From NCBI RefSeq assembly GCF_000741785.1, contig NZ_JGZP01000012.1, forward strand, positions 124,001-188,000: a DNA stretch of 64,000 nt. Direction: 5' to 3'. Both the position numbers and the translations under genes were made by a program. This stretch comes from Bifidobacterium stellenboschense. GTDB taxonomy: Bacteria > Actinomycetota > Actinomycetes > Actinomycetales > Bifidobacteriaceae. Shown here piece by piece: positions 1-8,302 of this stretch (position 1 is its first letter; each line of letters begins with the position of its first letter). Under the pieces are notes generated by a model, which made no database searches, was not told the origin of the DNA, and saw only the letters and a list, made by a program, of their open reading frames with translations.

Positions 1-546
1 GACGACGAGTTCGGCGGCTGGGATGACGGCATGCCCTCGTCCGGACCGACGTTCGGCGGCTCCTACGGCTCGTCGTCCTATGGCTCCGGTTCGCGTTCGT
101 ACGGCGGTTCGTCGTATGGATCGGGTTCACGCTCGTACGGCTCCTCCTTGTACGGCTCGGGTTCGCGCGGTTCGTCCGGCTCGTCGCGTCGCGGCTCGGC
201 CTACGGCTCGTCCACGTACGGCGGTTCGTCCGGCTCTCGGTACGGTTCCTCCTCGTACGGTTCCGGTTCGGGTTCCGGCTCTCGCTCCGGCAAGGTCACG
301 ACGCGTCGCGTCACGCCGAAGGCCGCGTCGTCCGGCCACGGCGTGCCGGCCTCGTCGCTGACCAAGGACAACGGCCTCGACGTCAAGGACTTCGCGATCG
401 GCGACCGCATCACCCACGACCGCTACGGCATGGGCAAGGTCGTCGACGTGCAGGACAAGGGACGCAACTCGGTCATCACCGTCGACTTCGGCACCGACGG
501 CGTCAAACGTCTCATGCTGCGCGTGGCGCCTATCGAGAAGCTCTGA
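1..546 (+). CDS. pcrA: ATP-dependent DNA helicase PcrA/UvrD, C-terminal fragment (5' end outside window)
   Basis: The reading frame is open from base 1, so this is the last 181 residues of a longer protein. The final ~55 residues (GDRITHDRYGMGKVV, VDFGTDGVKRL, VAPIEKL) match the Tudor-like domain that ends actinobacterial PcrA/UvrD superfamily-1 helicases, which unwind DNA in repair and replication-conflict resolution and contact RNA polymerase through this domain. Upstream, residues ~20-97 are a Ser/Gly/Tyr/Arg low-complexity stretch with ten YG dipeptides, much longer than the usual linker and surely disordered. The helicase motifs lie outside the window, so the assignment rests on the tail alone. 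Confidence 0.82.
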   Translation, partial: DDEFGGWDDGMPSSGPTFGGSYGSSSYGSGSRSYGGSSYGSGSRSYGSSLYGSGSRGSSGSSRRGSAYGSSTYGGSSGSRYGSSSYGSGSGSGSRSGKVTTRRVTPKAASSGHGVPASSLTKDNGLDVKDFAIGDRITHDRYGMGKVVDVQDKGRNSVITVDFGTDGVKRLMLRVAPIEKL

Positions 547-563
547 CGGCTTCTCGATAGGCG
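527..563 (+). terminator. Hairpin overlapping the pcrA stop codon
   Basis: Perfect 15-bp arms (527-541 and 549-563) enclose a 7-base loop that contains the TGA stop codon of pcrA. No T-run follows. It is probably a transcription terminator or mRNA 3'-end stabiliser. Confidence 0.6.
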
Positions 564-681
564 TCCTTCGCGGCTGCCGCCGCTCACCTCGCCTACGGAC
601 GCCCCGCTGGGCCGTCCGTTTGACGGCTCGGCCATCGAGAAGCTCTGACTCCATAGCAGACGGGCGGGCGAAAGTCAAGAC

Positions 682-711
682 TTGTGTTCCACGGGATCAT
701 CTGCGCATAAT
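682..711 (+). promoter_or_regulatory. Candidate promoter of the DUF4418/ABC operon
   Basis: TTGTGT (682-687), 18 bp, then CATAAT (706-711). The start would fall near 718, about 40 bases before the ATG, which is preceded by the purine-rich ribosome site AGGAAGAGAG. Confidence 0.5.
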
Positions 712-757
712 GCCTGACGTTCCGGCAAACGGGACAGCAGTATAGGAAGAGAGAACC

Positions 758-1150
758 ATGAAGAACAAGCTCATCGCATCCGTCCCGTCCATTGTCATCG
801 GTGCCCTGATCGCCATCGCGCCGCAGACCTTCGCCCACGCCTGCACGGGTCACGGCATGTTCGGCGCCTGCCACTGGTCGCAGCAGACCGCCACCGGCAT
901 CGGCGTCGTGATCCTCGCCCTCGGCGTCATCGCCTTGTTCTCCGGACCGAAGACCCGCATGGGCCTCAACATCGCCGTCATCGCCGACTGCCTGCTGCTG
1001 CTCGCCGTGCCCACGATCCTCATCGGCGTCTGCCCGGGCGCGATGATGCACTGCCGCATGGTCATGCTGCCGACGCTCATCGTGCTCGGCGTGCTCGGCA
1101 TCGCCTTCGCGGCGACCGGCGCATGGCTCGACTCCCGCACCCGCGCGTGA
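758..1150 (+). CDS. DUF4418 family membrane protein
   Basis: 130-residue integral membrane protein with about four hydrophobic segments (residues ~7-27, 44-62, 68-88, 100-122), the size and spacing typical of DUF4418. Loop residues form two Cys/His/Met-rich patches: C29 and C38-H39, and C92-x6-C99 with the run MMHC. These could bind a metal or form disulfides outside the membrane. It is the first gene of a three-gene operon with an FtsX-type permease and its ATPase. The family has no proven function; co-occurrence of similar genes with iron-uptake modules suggests metal or redox work, but that is inference. Confidence 0.8.
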   Translation: MKNKLIASVPSIVIGALIAIAPQTFAHACTGHGMFGACHWSQQTATGIGVVILALGVIALFSGPKTRMGLNIAVIADCLLLLAVPTILIGVCPGAMMHCRMVMLPTLIVLGVLGIAFAATGAWLDSRTRA

Positions 1151-1170
1151 CGACGCGACACGGCGACGCC

Positions 1171-2388
1171 ATGGACACGCACGTCACGCTCCGCGACCTT
1201 CCCCTCGCGAACCTCGCACGCAAACCCCTGCGCACGACGGCGCTGCTCGCCGTCGTCACCGTACTCGCCGTCGCCCTGTTCGGCGGAACCATGCTCGGCA
1301 TGAACCTCGGCAACGGCATGCGCAGCATGGAACGCCGGCTCGGCGCCGACCTCATGGTCGTGCCGCAGAACAGCGCGAACCAGGCCGAGGCGCTGCTCAC
1401 CGGCTCGAACTCCAGCACGTTCTACTTCACCCGCGACATCGCGCGCAAGGTCGAACGCGCCGACGGCATCGCACAAGCCACCGAACAGACTTACATCTCG
1501 TCGCTCGCCGCCGCATGCTGCGAGGAGAAGCTCCAGATCATCGGCTACGATCCCGCCACCGACTTCGTCATCGCGCCATGGGTGGCCTCCCAGTTCCAAG
1601 GCGAGTTGGAGGACGGGCAGATGGTCGCCGGGGCGAACGTCAACGTCTCCACGGACGGCACCATTGAACTCTACGGACGCAGCTGGCCGGTCGTCGCCCA
1701 ACTCGCGAACACCGGCACCGGACTCGACAACTCCGTGTTCATCAACCAGCGCACCGTGCCCGACATGGTCGAGGCGTCCGCTGCGGTCTCCAAGCGCGTC
1801 ATGCCCGAGGAATACGCGGACAAGGCCGTCTCCACCGTGATGATCAAGGTGAAGGACGGCTACGATCCGCAGACCGTCGCCACGAACATCAAACGGCTCG
1901 ACACGCGGTTCGCCGATCTCGGCTACGTGTATCCGGGAGGCGTGACCGCGGCGACGAAGACCGCGCTGGACGCGCTGACCGGCTATATGGCGGCGTTTGT
2001 CGCCGCGTTGTGGGCGATGGGCGTCATCGTCCTGCTCGCCGTGTTCGCGGCCAGCGCCAACGAGCGCAAACGTGAATTCGCGTCGCTGCGCATCATGGGC
2101 GCCACACGCGGCATGGTCAACGGCGTCATCGCGAAGGAGGCCGCCGCCGTCGGAGCGGCCGGCGGCGTGATCGGCGTCGCCTTGGGGGCTCTGGGCATCC
2201 TGCCGTTCAGCGCGCTCATCGGCAGCAGGCTCCAACTGCCGTACCTGCAGGCCGGGCCCTGGACGGTCATCGGCCTCGCCCTGCTCGCCATCGTCTGCTC
2301 CACGGCGGTGGGCGTCGTCTCGTCGTTCGCCGTCATGGGCAGGATCTCCCGCGGCGACGCCGACATCATCCTCAAGGAGGGACGCTGA
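1171..2388 (+). CDS. FtsX-like ABC transporter permease
   Basis: 405-residue FtsX/MacB-type permease: one membrane segment near the N-terminus (~22-44), a large extracytoplasmic domain (~45-265), then three membrane segments in the C-terminal part. The extracytoplasmic domain carries an adjacent Cys pair (C116-C117, context AACCEEKLQ), unusual for this family and parallel to the Cys patches of the upstream DUF4418 protein. ATG 1171 gives a normal N-terminus. A GTG at 1147 overlapping the upstream stop (GTGA) is the alternative and would allow translational coupling. The partner ATPase starts 2 bases after the stop codon. Confidence 0.85.
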   Translation: MDTHVTLRDLPLANLARKPLRTTALLAVVTVLAVALFGGTMLGMNLGNGMRSMERRLGADLMVVPQNSANQAEALLTGSNSSTFYFTRDIARKVERADGIAQATEQTYISSLAAACCEEKLQIIGYDPATDFVIAPWVASQFQGELEDGQMVAGANVNVSTDGTIELYGRSWPVVAQLANTGTGLDNSVFINQRTVPDMVEASAAVSKRVMPEEYADKAVSTVMIKVKDGYDPQTVATNIKRLDTRFADLGYVYPGGVTAATKTALDALTGYMAAFVAALWAMGVIVLLAVFAASANERKREFASLRIMGATRGMVNGVIAKEAAAVGAAGGVIGVALGALGILPFSALIGSRLQLPYLQAGPWTVIGLALLAIVCSTAVGVVSSFAVMGRISRGDADIILKEGR

Positions 2389-2389
2389 C

Positions 2390-3148
2390 ATGACGGTCGA
2401 AACGGAGAAGCGAGACCCGGACGTGACCCCGCTGCTGCGCATCAATGATCTGACCCGGACCTTCACGCGCCGCGGCAAGCCGTTCGACGCGGTGAGCCAT
2501 GTGAGTCTCGACCTGGACGCGGGCGGATTCGTCGCCATCGTCGGGCGTTCCGGCAACGGCAAGAGCACGCTCATCAACATGGTCGCCGGACTCGTGCGGC
2601 CCACCGGCGGATCCGTCGCGGTGGACGGCGCGCGCGTCGCCGATCTCGACGACCGCGGGCTGTCGCTCCTGCGCAACCGGACCATCGGATTCGTCACGCA
2701 GGAGCAGACGCTGCTCGGCAACCTGCCCGTGCTCGACAACGTGATCCTGCCCGCCACCTTCTTCCCGGACGGGAAGGCCGGGTCGGAGCCGTCCGGGGAA
2801 CGAGGCGACGGGGAATGGGAGGGCCGCGATCCGCTCGTCGACCGCGCGATGCTGCTGCTGGAACGGCTCGGCGTCGACGATCTCGCGGGATGCCTGCCGC
2901 GCGAACTGTCCGGCGGCGAGATGCGCCGCGTGTCGATCGCCCGCGCCCTCATCAACGATCCGAAGCTCATCATCGCCGACGAGCCGACCGGCGACCTCGA
3001 CGCGGACAGCACCACGACGGTCATGCGTCTGCTGCGCGAGCGCGCGGATTCCGGCGCCGGAGTGCTCATGGTCACGCATGACACGGACGCGATCGGCTAC
3101 GCCGACACGGTGTATCGGATGGATGCCGGAACGTTGTCCCGGGCATAG
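2390..3148 (+). CDS. ABC transporter ATP-binding protein (LolD/MacB type)
   Basis: 252-residue nucleotide-binding subunit with Walker A GRSGNGKST (52-60), signature LSGGE (173-177), Walker B with DEPTGDLD (~197-204) and switch VTHD (~228). Subgroup features such as DEPTGDLD and a partner with one large extracytoplasmic domain point to the mechanotransmission/export class (LolD, MacB, FtsE) rather than to importers. Start ATG 2390 is preceded by AAGGAGG inside the end of the permease gene, so the two are co-translated. The insert at ~125-150 (charged, Gly-rich) is not part of the usual fold. Substrate unknown. Confidence 0.88.
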   Translation: MTVETEKRDPDVTPLLRINDLTRTFTRRGKPFDAVSHVSLDLDAGGFVAIVGRSGNGKSTLINMVAGLVRPTGGSVAVDGARVADLDDRGLSLLRNRTIGFVTQEQTLLGNLPVLDNVILPATFFPDGKAGSEPSGERGDGEWEGRDPLVDRAMLLLERLGVDDLAGCLPRELSGGEMRRVSIARALINDPKLIIADEPTGDLDADSTTTVMRLLRERADSGAGVLMVTHDTDAIGYADTVYRMDAGTLSRA

Positions 3149-3170
3149 GTGTAGATTAGACGATTGGTGT

Positions 3171-3222
3171 CTGCCGCAAGACGGATGCCGTCTGGAGTCT
3201 TAGCCCGTCAACGGGTCGGCAG
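3171..3222 (+). promoter_or_regulatory. Structured leader of rpsD (three-way-junction RNA)
   Basis: Within the 213-base gap before rpsD: a closing stem CTGCCG (3171-3176)/CGGCAG (3217-3222) encloses hairpin AGACGG-ATG-CCGTCT (3179-3193) and hairpin CCCG-TCAA-CGGG (3204-3215). A -10-like TAGATT lies just upstream (3152-3157). Compact folded leaders of ribosomal-protein genes often bind the encoded protein for autoregulation; S4 does this in other bacteria. No known family was matched. Confidence 0.45.
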
Positions 3223-3361
3223 CCGGAATCGTCAAGAATCCGAATGATACGGCCGCTCGTGAGCAATCACGATGAAGCGTTGGAGAGGCCCGACTCAGCG
3301 TGACGCGTCGAACAACGCATCACGTTCCGTTCAGATAACGACAGAAAGAGAACAAACCAAA

Positions 3362-3988
3362 ATGACGAACGTTCAGCGTTCCCGCCGTCAGGTGCGCCTG
3401 TCCCGCGCCCTCGGCATCGCCCTGACCCCGAAGGCCCAGCGCATCTTCGAGAAGCGCCCGTACGCTCCGGGTGAGCACGGCCGCACCCGTCGCCGTACCG
3501 AGTCCGATTACGCGGTGCGTCTGCGCGAGAAGCAGCGTCTGCGCGCCCAGTACGGCGTGTCCGAGAAGCAGCTGCGCGCCGCCTACGAGAAGGCCACCCG
3601 CACCGCCGGCCAGACCGGTAACGCCATGCTGCAGGATCTCGAGGTCCGCCTCGACAACCTCGTGCTGCGCGCCGGCATCGCCCGCACCACCGCCCAGGCC
3701 CGCCAGTTCGTGACCCACCGTCACATCCTCGTGGACGGCAACATCGTGAACCGCCCGTCCTACCGCGTCAAGCCGGGCCAGACAATCCAGGTCAAGCCGA
3801 AGAGCCAGACCATGGTTCCGTTCCAGATCGCCGCCGAAGGCGTCCACCGCGACGTCCTGCCCGCGGTCCCGGGCTACCTCGATGTGAACCTGGCCTCCCT
3901 CAAGGCCACCCTGACCCGCAAGCCGGAGGCCGAAGAGGTGCCGGTGCAGGTCAACATCCAGTACGTGGTCGAATTCTACGCCCGCTGA
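3362..3988 (+). CDS. rpsD: 30S ribosomal protein S4
   Basis: 208 residues, the usual length of bacterial S4. The N-terminus (MTNVQRSRRQVRLSRAL) and the S4 RNA-binding domain (~98-160, LDNLVLRAGIARTTAQARQ) are clear. S4 nucleates assembly of the 30S body on the 5' domain of 16S rRNA and guards decoding fidelity. The ATG at 3362 is chosen over an upstream in-frame ATG because the family begins here and GAAAGAGAA precedes it. It is a single-gene unit with a folded leader upstream and a strong terminator downstream. The zinc-binding Cys motif of some S4 proteins is absent. Confidence 0.97.
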   Translation: MTNVQRSRRQVRLSRALGIALTPKAQRIFEKRPYAPGEHGRTRRRTESDYAVRLREKQRLRAQYGVSEKQLRAAYEKATRTAGQTGNAMLQDLEVRLDNLVLRAGIARTTAQARQFVTHRHILVDGNIVNRPSYRVKPGQTIQVKPKSQTMVPFQIAAEGVHRDVLPAVPGYLDVNLASLKATLTRKPEAEEVPVQVNIQYVVEFYAR

Positions 3989-4033
3989 TTCGGGCCCACT
4001 TCTGTATCACATACAGTCAAGGACATACCGCCG

Positions 4034-4066
4034 AAACCCCGTGTTCCCGGAAGGGACGCGGGGTTT
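4034..4066 (+). terminator. Terminator of rpsD
   Basis: 14-bp stem: AAACCCCG... pairs with ...GCGGGGTTT around a 5-base loop, 46 bases after the rpsD stop. The 3' arm ends in TTT. Confidence 0.75.
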
Positions 4067-4119
4067 CCGCGTTTCCGGGCCGACGGCGGCGCCGTCGCCG
4101 TTTGCCGGCGCTCCCGTTG

Positions 4120-4125
4120 TAGAGT
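4120..4125 (+). promoter_or_regulatory. -10 hexamer TAGAGT, leaderless start
   Basis: TAGAGT lies 6 bases before the ATG at 4132, with no Shine-Dalgarno sequence, so transcription should begin at or next to the start codon. No clear -35 is visible. Confidence 0.5.
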
Positions 4126-4131
4126 GGTGCC

Positions 4132-4806
4132 ATGATCCTCCACCTGCATCTCGTCCGCCACGGACAGACCACGTTCAACAAGTACAACCGACTCCAGGGC
4201 TGGTGCAACGCCCCCCTGACCGAATCCGGACTCGCCGACGCCGACAAGGCCGGGCACAAGCTCGAAGGCGTCGACTTCGCCGCCGCCTACTGCTCGGACA
4301 CCTCGCGCGCCGAGATCACCGCGAAGCGCATCCTCGACATCAACGAGGCCGCCGGGCACCGACGCCCCGCGCTCGTCGCCGACATGCACTTCCGCGAGCA
4401 GTGCTACGGCTACTTCGAGGGGCAGGACATGTCGCTCGCGTGGACCGCCGCCGGCGGCCCCCACGGCGCGAAGAACTACAACGACATCGTCGCGAAGTTC
4501 GGGCTCGCCGCCACCCGCGACTTCCTCAAGGAGGCCGATCCGTTCCACGATGCGGAATCCGATGAGGAGTACTGGACTCGCGTCGAAGGGGCGTTCGCGC
4601 TCATCGCCTCGAACCCCGATCTCAAGGACGGCGACCACGTGCTCCAGATCTCGCACGGCAACACGTTGCTGAGCCTCGGGCACCGTTTCGGAGGCCCCGA
4701 TCTCGATCTGAGCGAGAGGCCCGCGAACGGCTCCGTCACGCTCGTCGACTTCGATACGGACAAGCCGTTCGCCGAGGCGATCGCCATCGTGTCGTATGGC
4801 AAGTGA
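4132..4806 (+). CDS. Histidine phosphatase family protein (phosphoglycerate-mutase-like)
   Basis: 224-residue branch of the histidine phosphatase superfamily. The catalytic RHG is at 9-11 (H10), R59 sits in SDTSRA, the acid E89 is in FREQCYG, and the second histidine is H175 in QISHGNT. These residues form the phospho-histidine active site. The protein is shorter than glycolytic PGAM (~250), and the EQCYGYFEGQ region is typical of broad-specificity phosphatases (CobC/GpmB/PhoE type). The true substrate cannot be read from sequence. It follows rpsD's terminator and has its own -10. Confidence 0.85.
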   Translation: MILHLHLVRHGQTTFNKYNRLQGWCNAPLTESGLADADKAGHKLEGVDFAAAYCSDTSRAEITAKRILDINEAAGHRRPALVADMHFREQCYGYFEGQDMSLAWTAAGGPHGAKNYNDIVAKFGLAATRDFLKEADPFHDAESDEEYWTRVEGAFALIASNPDLKDGDHVLQISHGNTLLSLGHRFGGPDLDLSERPANGSVTLVDFDTDKPFAEAIAIVSYGK

Positions 4807-4842
4807 TAGTCTTGTGCGGGTAACTGTGTACTAGGAGGCAAT

Positions 4843-5235
4843 ATGGGAGTTGGAGAGATCGCCGGTCTCGTCGCCGCGATAGCGTTCGCCGTGCTCGCCG
4901 GGTTCATGATCTATCCGCTGATCCGTCTGGGCAAGCTGTTCGACCAGATCGCCGACACCGTGCGCGAATCGGGCGAGCATGCCATCCCGGCGCTCGACGA
5001 GGGCGTCACCACCGTCAAGCAGGTCAACAAGTCGCTGGAGGACGTCAACAAGATCTCCGCCGCCGCCTCGACGACCGCGAACAACGTGGGTGCGCTCACC
5101 GACCTGTACGGATCGTTCCTCGGCAAGCCGGTCATCAAGGTCGCCTCCGCGGCGTACGCCCTCAAGTCCACCGCGCAGTCCTTCCTCGTCCGCCAGTCCG
5201 CCGGGCGTACCGACGACCAGACCAAGGGGGAGTGA
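4843..5235 (+). CDS. DUF948 domain-containing membrane-anchored protein
   Basis: 130 residues: an N-terminal membrane segment (4-24) followed by an amphipathic helical domain with heptad-like hydrophobics (~25-110), the DUF948 architecture also seen in general stress proteins. Function unknown; such proteins are thought to be peripheral to the cell envelope. Start ATG 4843 has AGGAGG 8 bases upstream. A TAGTCT -10 (4807-4812) directly after the phosphatase gene could start a short leader. The next small gene overlaps its stop by one base, so the two are co-expressed. Confidence 0.8.
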   Translation: MGVGEIAGLVAAIAFAVLAGFMIYPLIRLGKLFDQIADTVRESGEHAIPALDEGVTTVKQVNKSLEDVNKISAAASTTANNVGALTDLYGSFLGKPVIKVASAAYALKSTAQSFLVRQSAGRTDDQTKGE

Positions 5236-5471
5236 TGTTCAAACGCATCTTCTGGGTCGGTCTCGGCTTCTCGCTCGGCGTCATCGCCGTCACCAAGGCC
5301 CAGGCCTACGTCAAGGCCAACACCCCGGACGCGGCGCGACAGTTCCTGCTCGGCCCCGATCAGGACCATGTCGGAATGAAGACGCTCGAAGGGCTCGTCA
5401 ACGAGTTCAACGCCACGCGCCGAGCCCGCGAGGCTGAACTCAACAAGCAGTACATCGGCGAAGACCGCTGA
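5235..5471 (+). CDS. Small membrane-associated protein of unknown function
   Basis: 78 residues with a hydrophobic N-terminus (FWVGLGFSLGVIAV, ~5-20) that could anchor it in the membrane, then a charged helical tail. ATG 5235 overlaps the DUF948 stop (TGATG); a GTG at 5232 is the alternative. GGGGGAG lies just upstream. A gene of this kind commonly sits between DUF948 genes and alaS in bifidobacteria, but I recognise no defined family. Confidence 0.7.
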   Translation: MFKRIFWVGLGFSLGVIAVTKAQAYVKANTPDAARQFLLGPDQDHVGMKTLEGLVNEFNATRRAREAELNKQYIGEDR

Positions 5472-5484
5472 GACGGTCCCGCGT

Positions 5485-5517
5485 CGTGTGCCGCCCGCGC
5501 CGTACGGGCGGCACACG
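5485..5517 (+). terminator. Terminator before alaS
   Basis: 13-bp perfect GC-rich stem (5485-5497 with 5505-5517) and a 7-base loop, 14 bases after the preceding stop codon. Confidence 0.7.
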
Positions 5518-5603
5518 CATGATGTAGGACGGATACGGCGACGATACGTTCCCATAGGGCCCTCATGCCCGCACAAACACACAACAAGGAGTTCCATCCG
5601 CTT

Positions 5604-8297
5604 ATGCGCACCTCAGAAATCGCGAAGCGCTACCTCGACTATTTCGCGGCGCACGACCACATGGTCGTCCCCTCCGCGTCGCTGATCTCCCCGAACCCGA
5701 CCACGCTGTTCACCATCGCCGGCATGGTCCCGTTCATCCCGTACCTCATGGGCGAGCAGACCCCGCCCCACAAGCGCATGGCCTCCAACCAGAAGTGCGT
5801 GCGCACCCTCGACATCGACGAGGTCGGCAAGACCACGCGCCACGGCACGTTCTTCCAGATGATCGGCAACTTCTCCTTCGGCGACTACTTCAAGGAGGAG
5901 GCCATCCACTACGCGTGGGAGCTGCTCACCTCCCCGCAGGACAAGGGCGGCTACGGCTTCGACCCGGAGAAGCTGTGGATGACCACGTTCACCGACGACG
6001 AGGAGGCCCGCTCCATGTGGGTCAACGAGGGCGTCGACCCCGAGCACATCCAGAAGATGGGCATGGAGGACAACTTCTGGACCACCGGCGGCCCCGGCCC
6101 CGGCGGCCCCTGCTCCGAGATCTACGTGGACCGCGGCCCCGCCTTCGGCAAGGAGGGCGGCCCGATCGCCGACGAGAACCGCTACATCGAGATCTGGGAC
6201 CTCGTGTTCGAGAACTACGAGGTCGACAACGTCAAGTCCAAGACCGACCTGCACATCGTCGGCGAGCTCGAGAACAAGAACATCGACACCGGTGCCGGTC
6301 TCGAGCGACTCGCCTACCTGCTGCAGGGCAAGAACAACATCTACGAGACCGACGAGGTCTTCCCCGTCATCGAGGCCGCCGAGCGACTCTCGGGCCGCAA
6401 GTACGGCGAGGACGAGGCTATGGACGTCAAGTTCCGCGTCGTGGCCGACCACGTGCGCTCCGCGCTCATGATCATGTCCGACGGCGTGCGCCCGTCCAAC
6501 AACGGCCGTGGCTACGTGCTGCGCCGCCTGCTGCGCCGCACCATCGAGGCCATGCGCGTGCTCGGCGTCGAGAGCGAGGTGCTGCCCACCCTGTTCCCGA
6601 CCTCCAAGGCCGCCATGGAGCCCAGCTACCCGGAGCTCAACAAGACGTTCCACGAGGTGAGCGAATCCGCGTACGGCGAGGAGGACGCCTTCCGCCGCAC
6701 CCTCACCTCCGGCATCGAGATCCTCGACGTCGCCGTGAAGAAGGCGAAGAAGGACTCCGCCGAAGGCAGGTCCGAGGCCGTCGTCTCCGGCGACGACGCG
6801 TTCAAGCTGCACGACACCTACGGCTTCCCGATCGAGCTCACGCTCGAGATGGCCGCCGACCAGGGCGTGAAGGTCGACGAGGCCAAGTTCCGCGAGCTCA
6901 TGGCGGAGCAGAAGGGCCGCGCCCGCGCCGACGCTCTCAAGAAGCGTCACAACGTGGACCTGTCCGTCTACGACGATTTCAAGAAGACGCTCGCCAAGCC
7001 GATCGACTTCCTCGGCTACACCGACATGTCCGCCCGTGCCACCGTGCTCGGCATCATGCAGGAGGGCAAGGGCTCCGTGCCCGCCGTCACCGGTCCGGCC
7101 AACATCGAGGTCGTGCTCGACCGCACCCCGTTCTATGCGGAGGCCGGCGGCCAGCTCGCCGACCAGGGCGAGATCCTGTCCGACGACGGCGCCGTGCTCG
7201 AGGTCGACGACGTGCAGAAGCCGATCAAGGACCTCATCGTCCACCAGTGCCGTCTGACCGAGGGCACGCTGGTCGTCGGCACGCAGGTGAACGCCAGCAT
7301 CGACCTGGCCCGCCGCGGCGCCATCGCCCGTTCGCACACCGCCACGCACATGGTGCACAAGGCGCTGCGCGAGGAGCTCGGCCCGCAGGCCACCCAGCGC
7401 GGCTCCGAGGACGCCCCGAACCGTCTGCGCTTCGACTTCCAGTGGTCCAAGGCCCCGACCAAGCAGGTGATGAGCGCCGTCGAGGAGCGCGTCAACGACC
7501 GTCTGCGCGACAACCTCGTCGTCACCACCAAGGAGATGAAGTTCGACGACGCCATCGCGCTCGGCGCGATGCACCTGTTCGGCGAGAAGTACGGCGACAT
7601 CGTGCGTGTCGTGTCCATCGGCGAGGACGGCTGGAGCCGCGAGCTGTGCGGCGGCACCCACGTCGACCACGTCGGCAAGATCGGCGCCATCAGCATCATG
7701 TCCGAATCCTCCATCGGCTCCGGCGTGCGCCGCGTCGACGCCGTGGTGGGCGCCGGAGCCTACGAGTTCAACGCCCGCGAGCACGCGCTCGTCTCCCAGC
7801 TGAGCGACAAGCTCAACGCCCGCCCGGACGAGCTCGCCGAGCGCGTCAACGCGCTGCTCGCCAAGCTCAAGGAATCCGACCGCCGACTGGCCGCCATGTA
7901 CGAGGGCCAGCTCGCCGCGGCCGTCCCGGAGCTCGTCAAGAACGCGCAGGCCTCCCAGGCCGCCGTCAAGGTCGCCGCGAAGAACGTCGGCCACTTCGGC
8001 TCGTTCGACGCGCTGCGCAAGACCGTGCTCGACGTGCGCTCCCGCCTCGGCGAGGAGTCGCCGGTCGTCGTGGCCCTCGCCGGCGTGAGCGCCGACGACA
8101 AGCCGATGGTCGCGGTCGCCACGAACGAGGCCGCGCGCAAGCTCGGCATCAAGGCCGGCGACCTCGTGCGCGGCGCCTCCAAGATCCTCGGCGGCGGTGG
8201 CGGCGGCAAGCCGGACTTCGCCCAGGGCGGCGGCGCCGACGCGTCGAAGATCGACGACGCGATCGCCGCGCTCGAACACGAGGCGCTGAAGGGCTGA
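5604..8297 (+). CDS. alaS: Alanine-tRNA ligase
   Basis: 897-residue class II aminoacyl-tRNA synthetase that charges tRNA-Ala. The catalytic core occupies ~1-270 ([29 protein letters not shown]), followed by the tRNA-recognition helices. The editing domain that removes mis-charged serine carries H578-x3-H582 (HTATH) and C682-x3-H686 (CGGTH), all four zinc ligands intact. The C-terminal C-Ala part ends in a Gly-rich [18 protein letters not shown] 5604 is preceded by AAGGAG and matches the family start ([14 protein letters not shown]); an upstream in-frame ATG at 5565 is less likely. It heads the alaS-ruvX-mltG unit. Confidence 0.97.
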   Translation: MRTSEIAKRYLDYFAAHDHMVVPSASLISPNPTTLFTIAGMVPFIPYLMGEQTPPHKRMASNQKCVRTLDIDEVGKTTRHGTFFQMIGNFSFGDYFKEEAIHYAWELLTSPQDKGGYGFDPEKLWMTTFTDDEEARSMWVNEGVDPEHIQKMGMEDNFWTTGGPGPGGPCSEIYVDRGPAFGKEGGPIADENRYIEIWDLVFENYEVDNVKSKTDLHIVGELENKNIDTGAGLERLAYLLQGKNNIYETDEVFPVIEAAERLSGRKYGEDEAMDVKFRVVADHVRSALMIMSDGVRPSNNGRGYVLRRLLRRTIEAMRVLGVESEVLPTLFPTSKAAMEPSYPELNKTFHEVSESAYGEEDAFRRTLTSGIEILDVAVKKAKKDSAEGRSEAVVSGDDAFKLHDTYGFPIELTLEMAADQGVKVDEAKFRELMAEQKGRARADALKKRHNVDLSVYDDFKKTLAKPIDFLGYTDMSARATVLGIMQEGKGSVPAVTGPANIEVVLDRTPFYAEAGGQLADQGEILSDDGAVLEVDDVQKPIKDLIVHQCRLTEGTLVVGTQVNASIDLARRGAIARSHTATHMVHKALREELGPQATQRGSEDAPNRLRFDFQWSKAPTKQVMSAVEERVNDRLRDNLVVTTKEMKFDDAIALGAMHLFGEKYGDIVRVVSIGEDGWSRELCGGTHVDHVGKIGAISIMSESSIGSGVRRVDAVVGAGAYEFNAREHALVSQLSDKLNARPDELAERVNALLAKLKESDRRLAAMYEGQLAAAVPELVKNAQASQAAVKVAAKNVGHFGSFDALRKTVLDVRSRLGEESPVVVALAGVSADDKPMVAVATNEAARKLGIKAGDLVRGASKILGGGGGGKPDFAQGGGADASKIDDAIAALEHEALKG

Positions 8298-8302
8298 GCC
8301 GT

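Noticed and set aside
31..300. Repetitive DNA of the pcrA tail as a mobile or satellite repeat
   Set aside because: The repeats are in frame and encode a continuous protein tract that joins a conserved domain.
850..3084. A 744-codon minus-strand frame over the DUF4418/ABC operon
   Set aside because: No recognisable domain, low-complexity Arg/Asp/Gly content, and the plus strand holds three clear genes.
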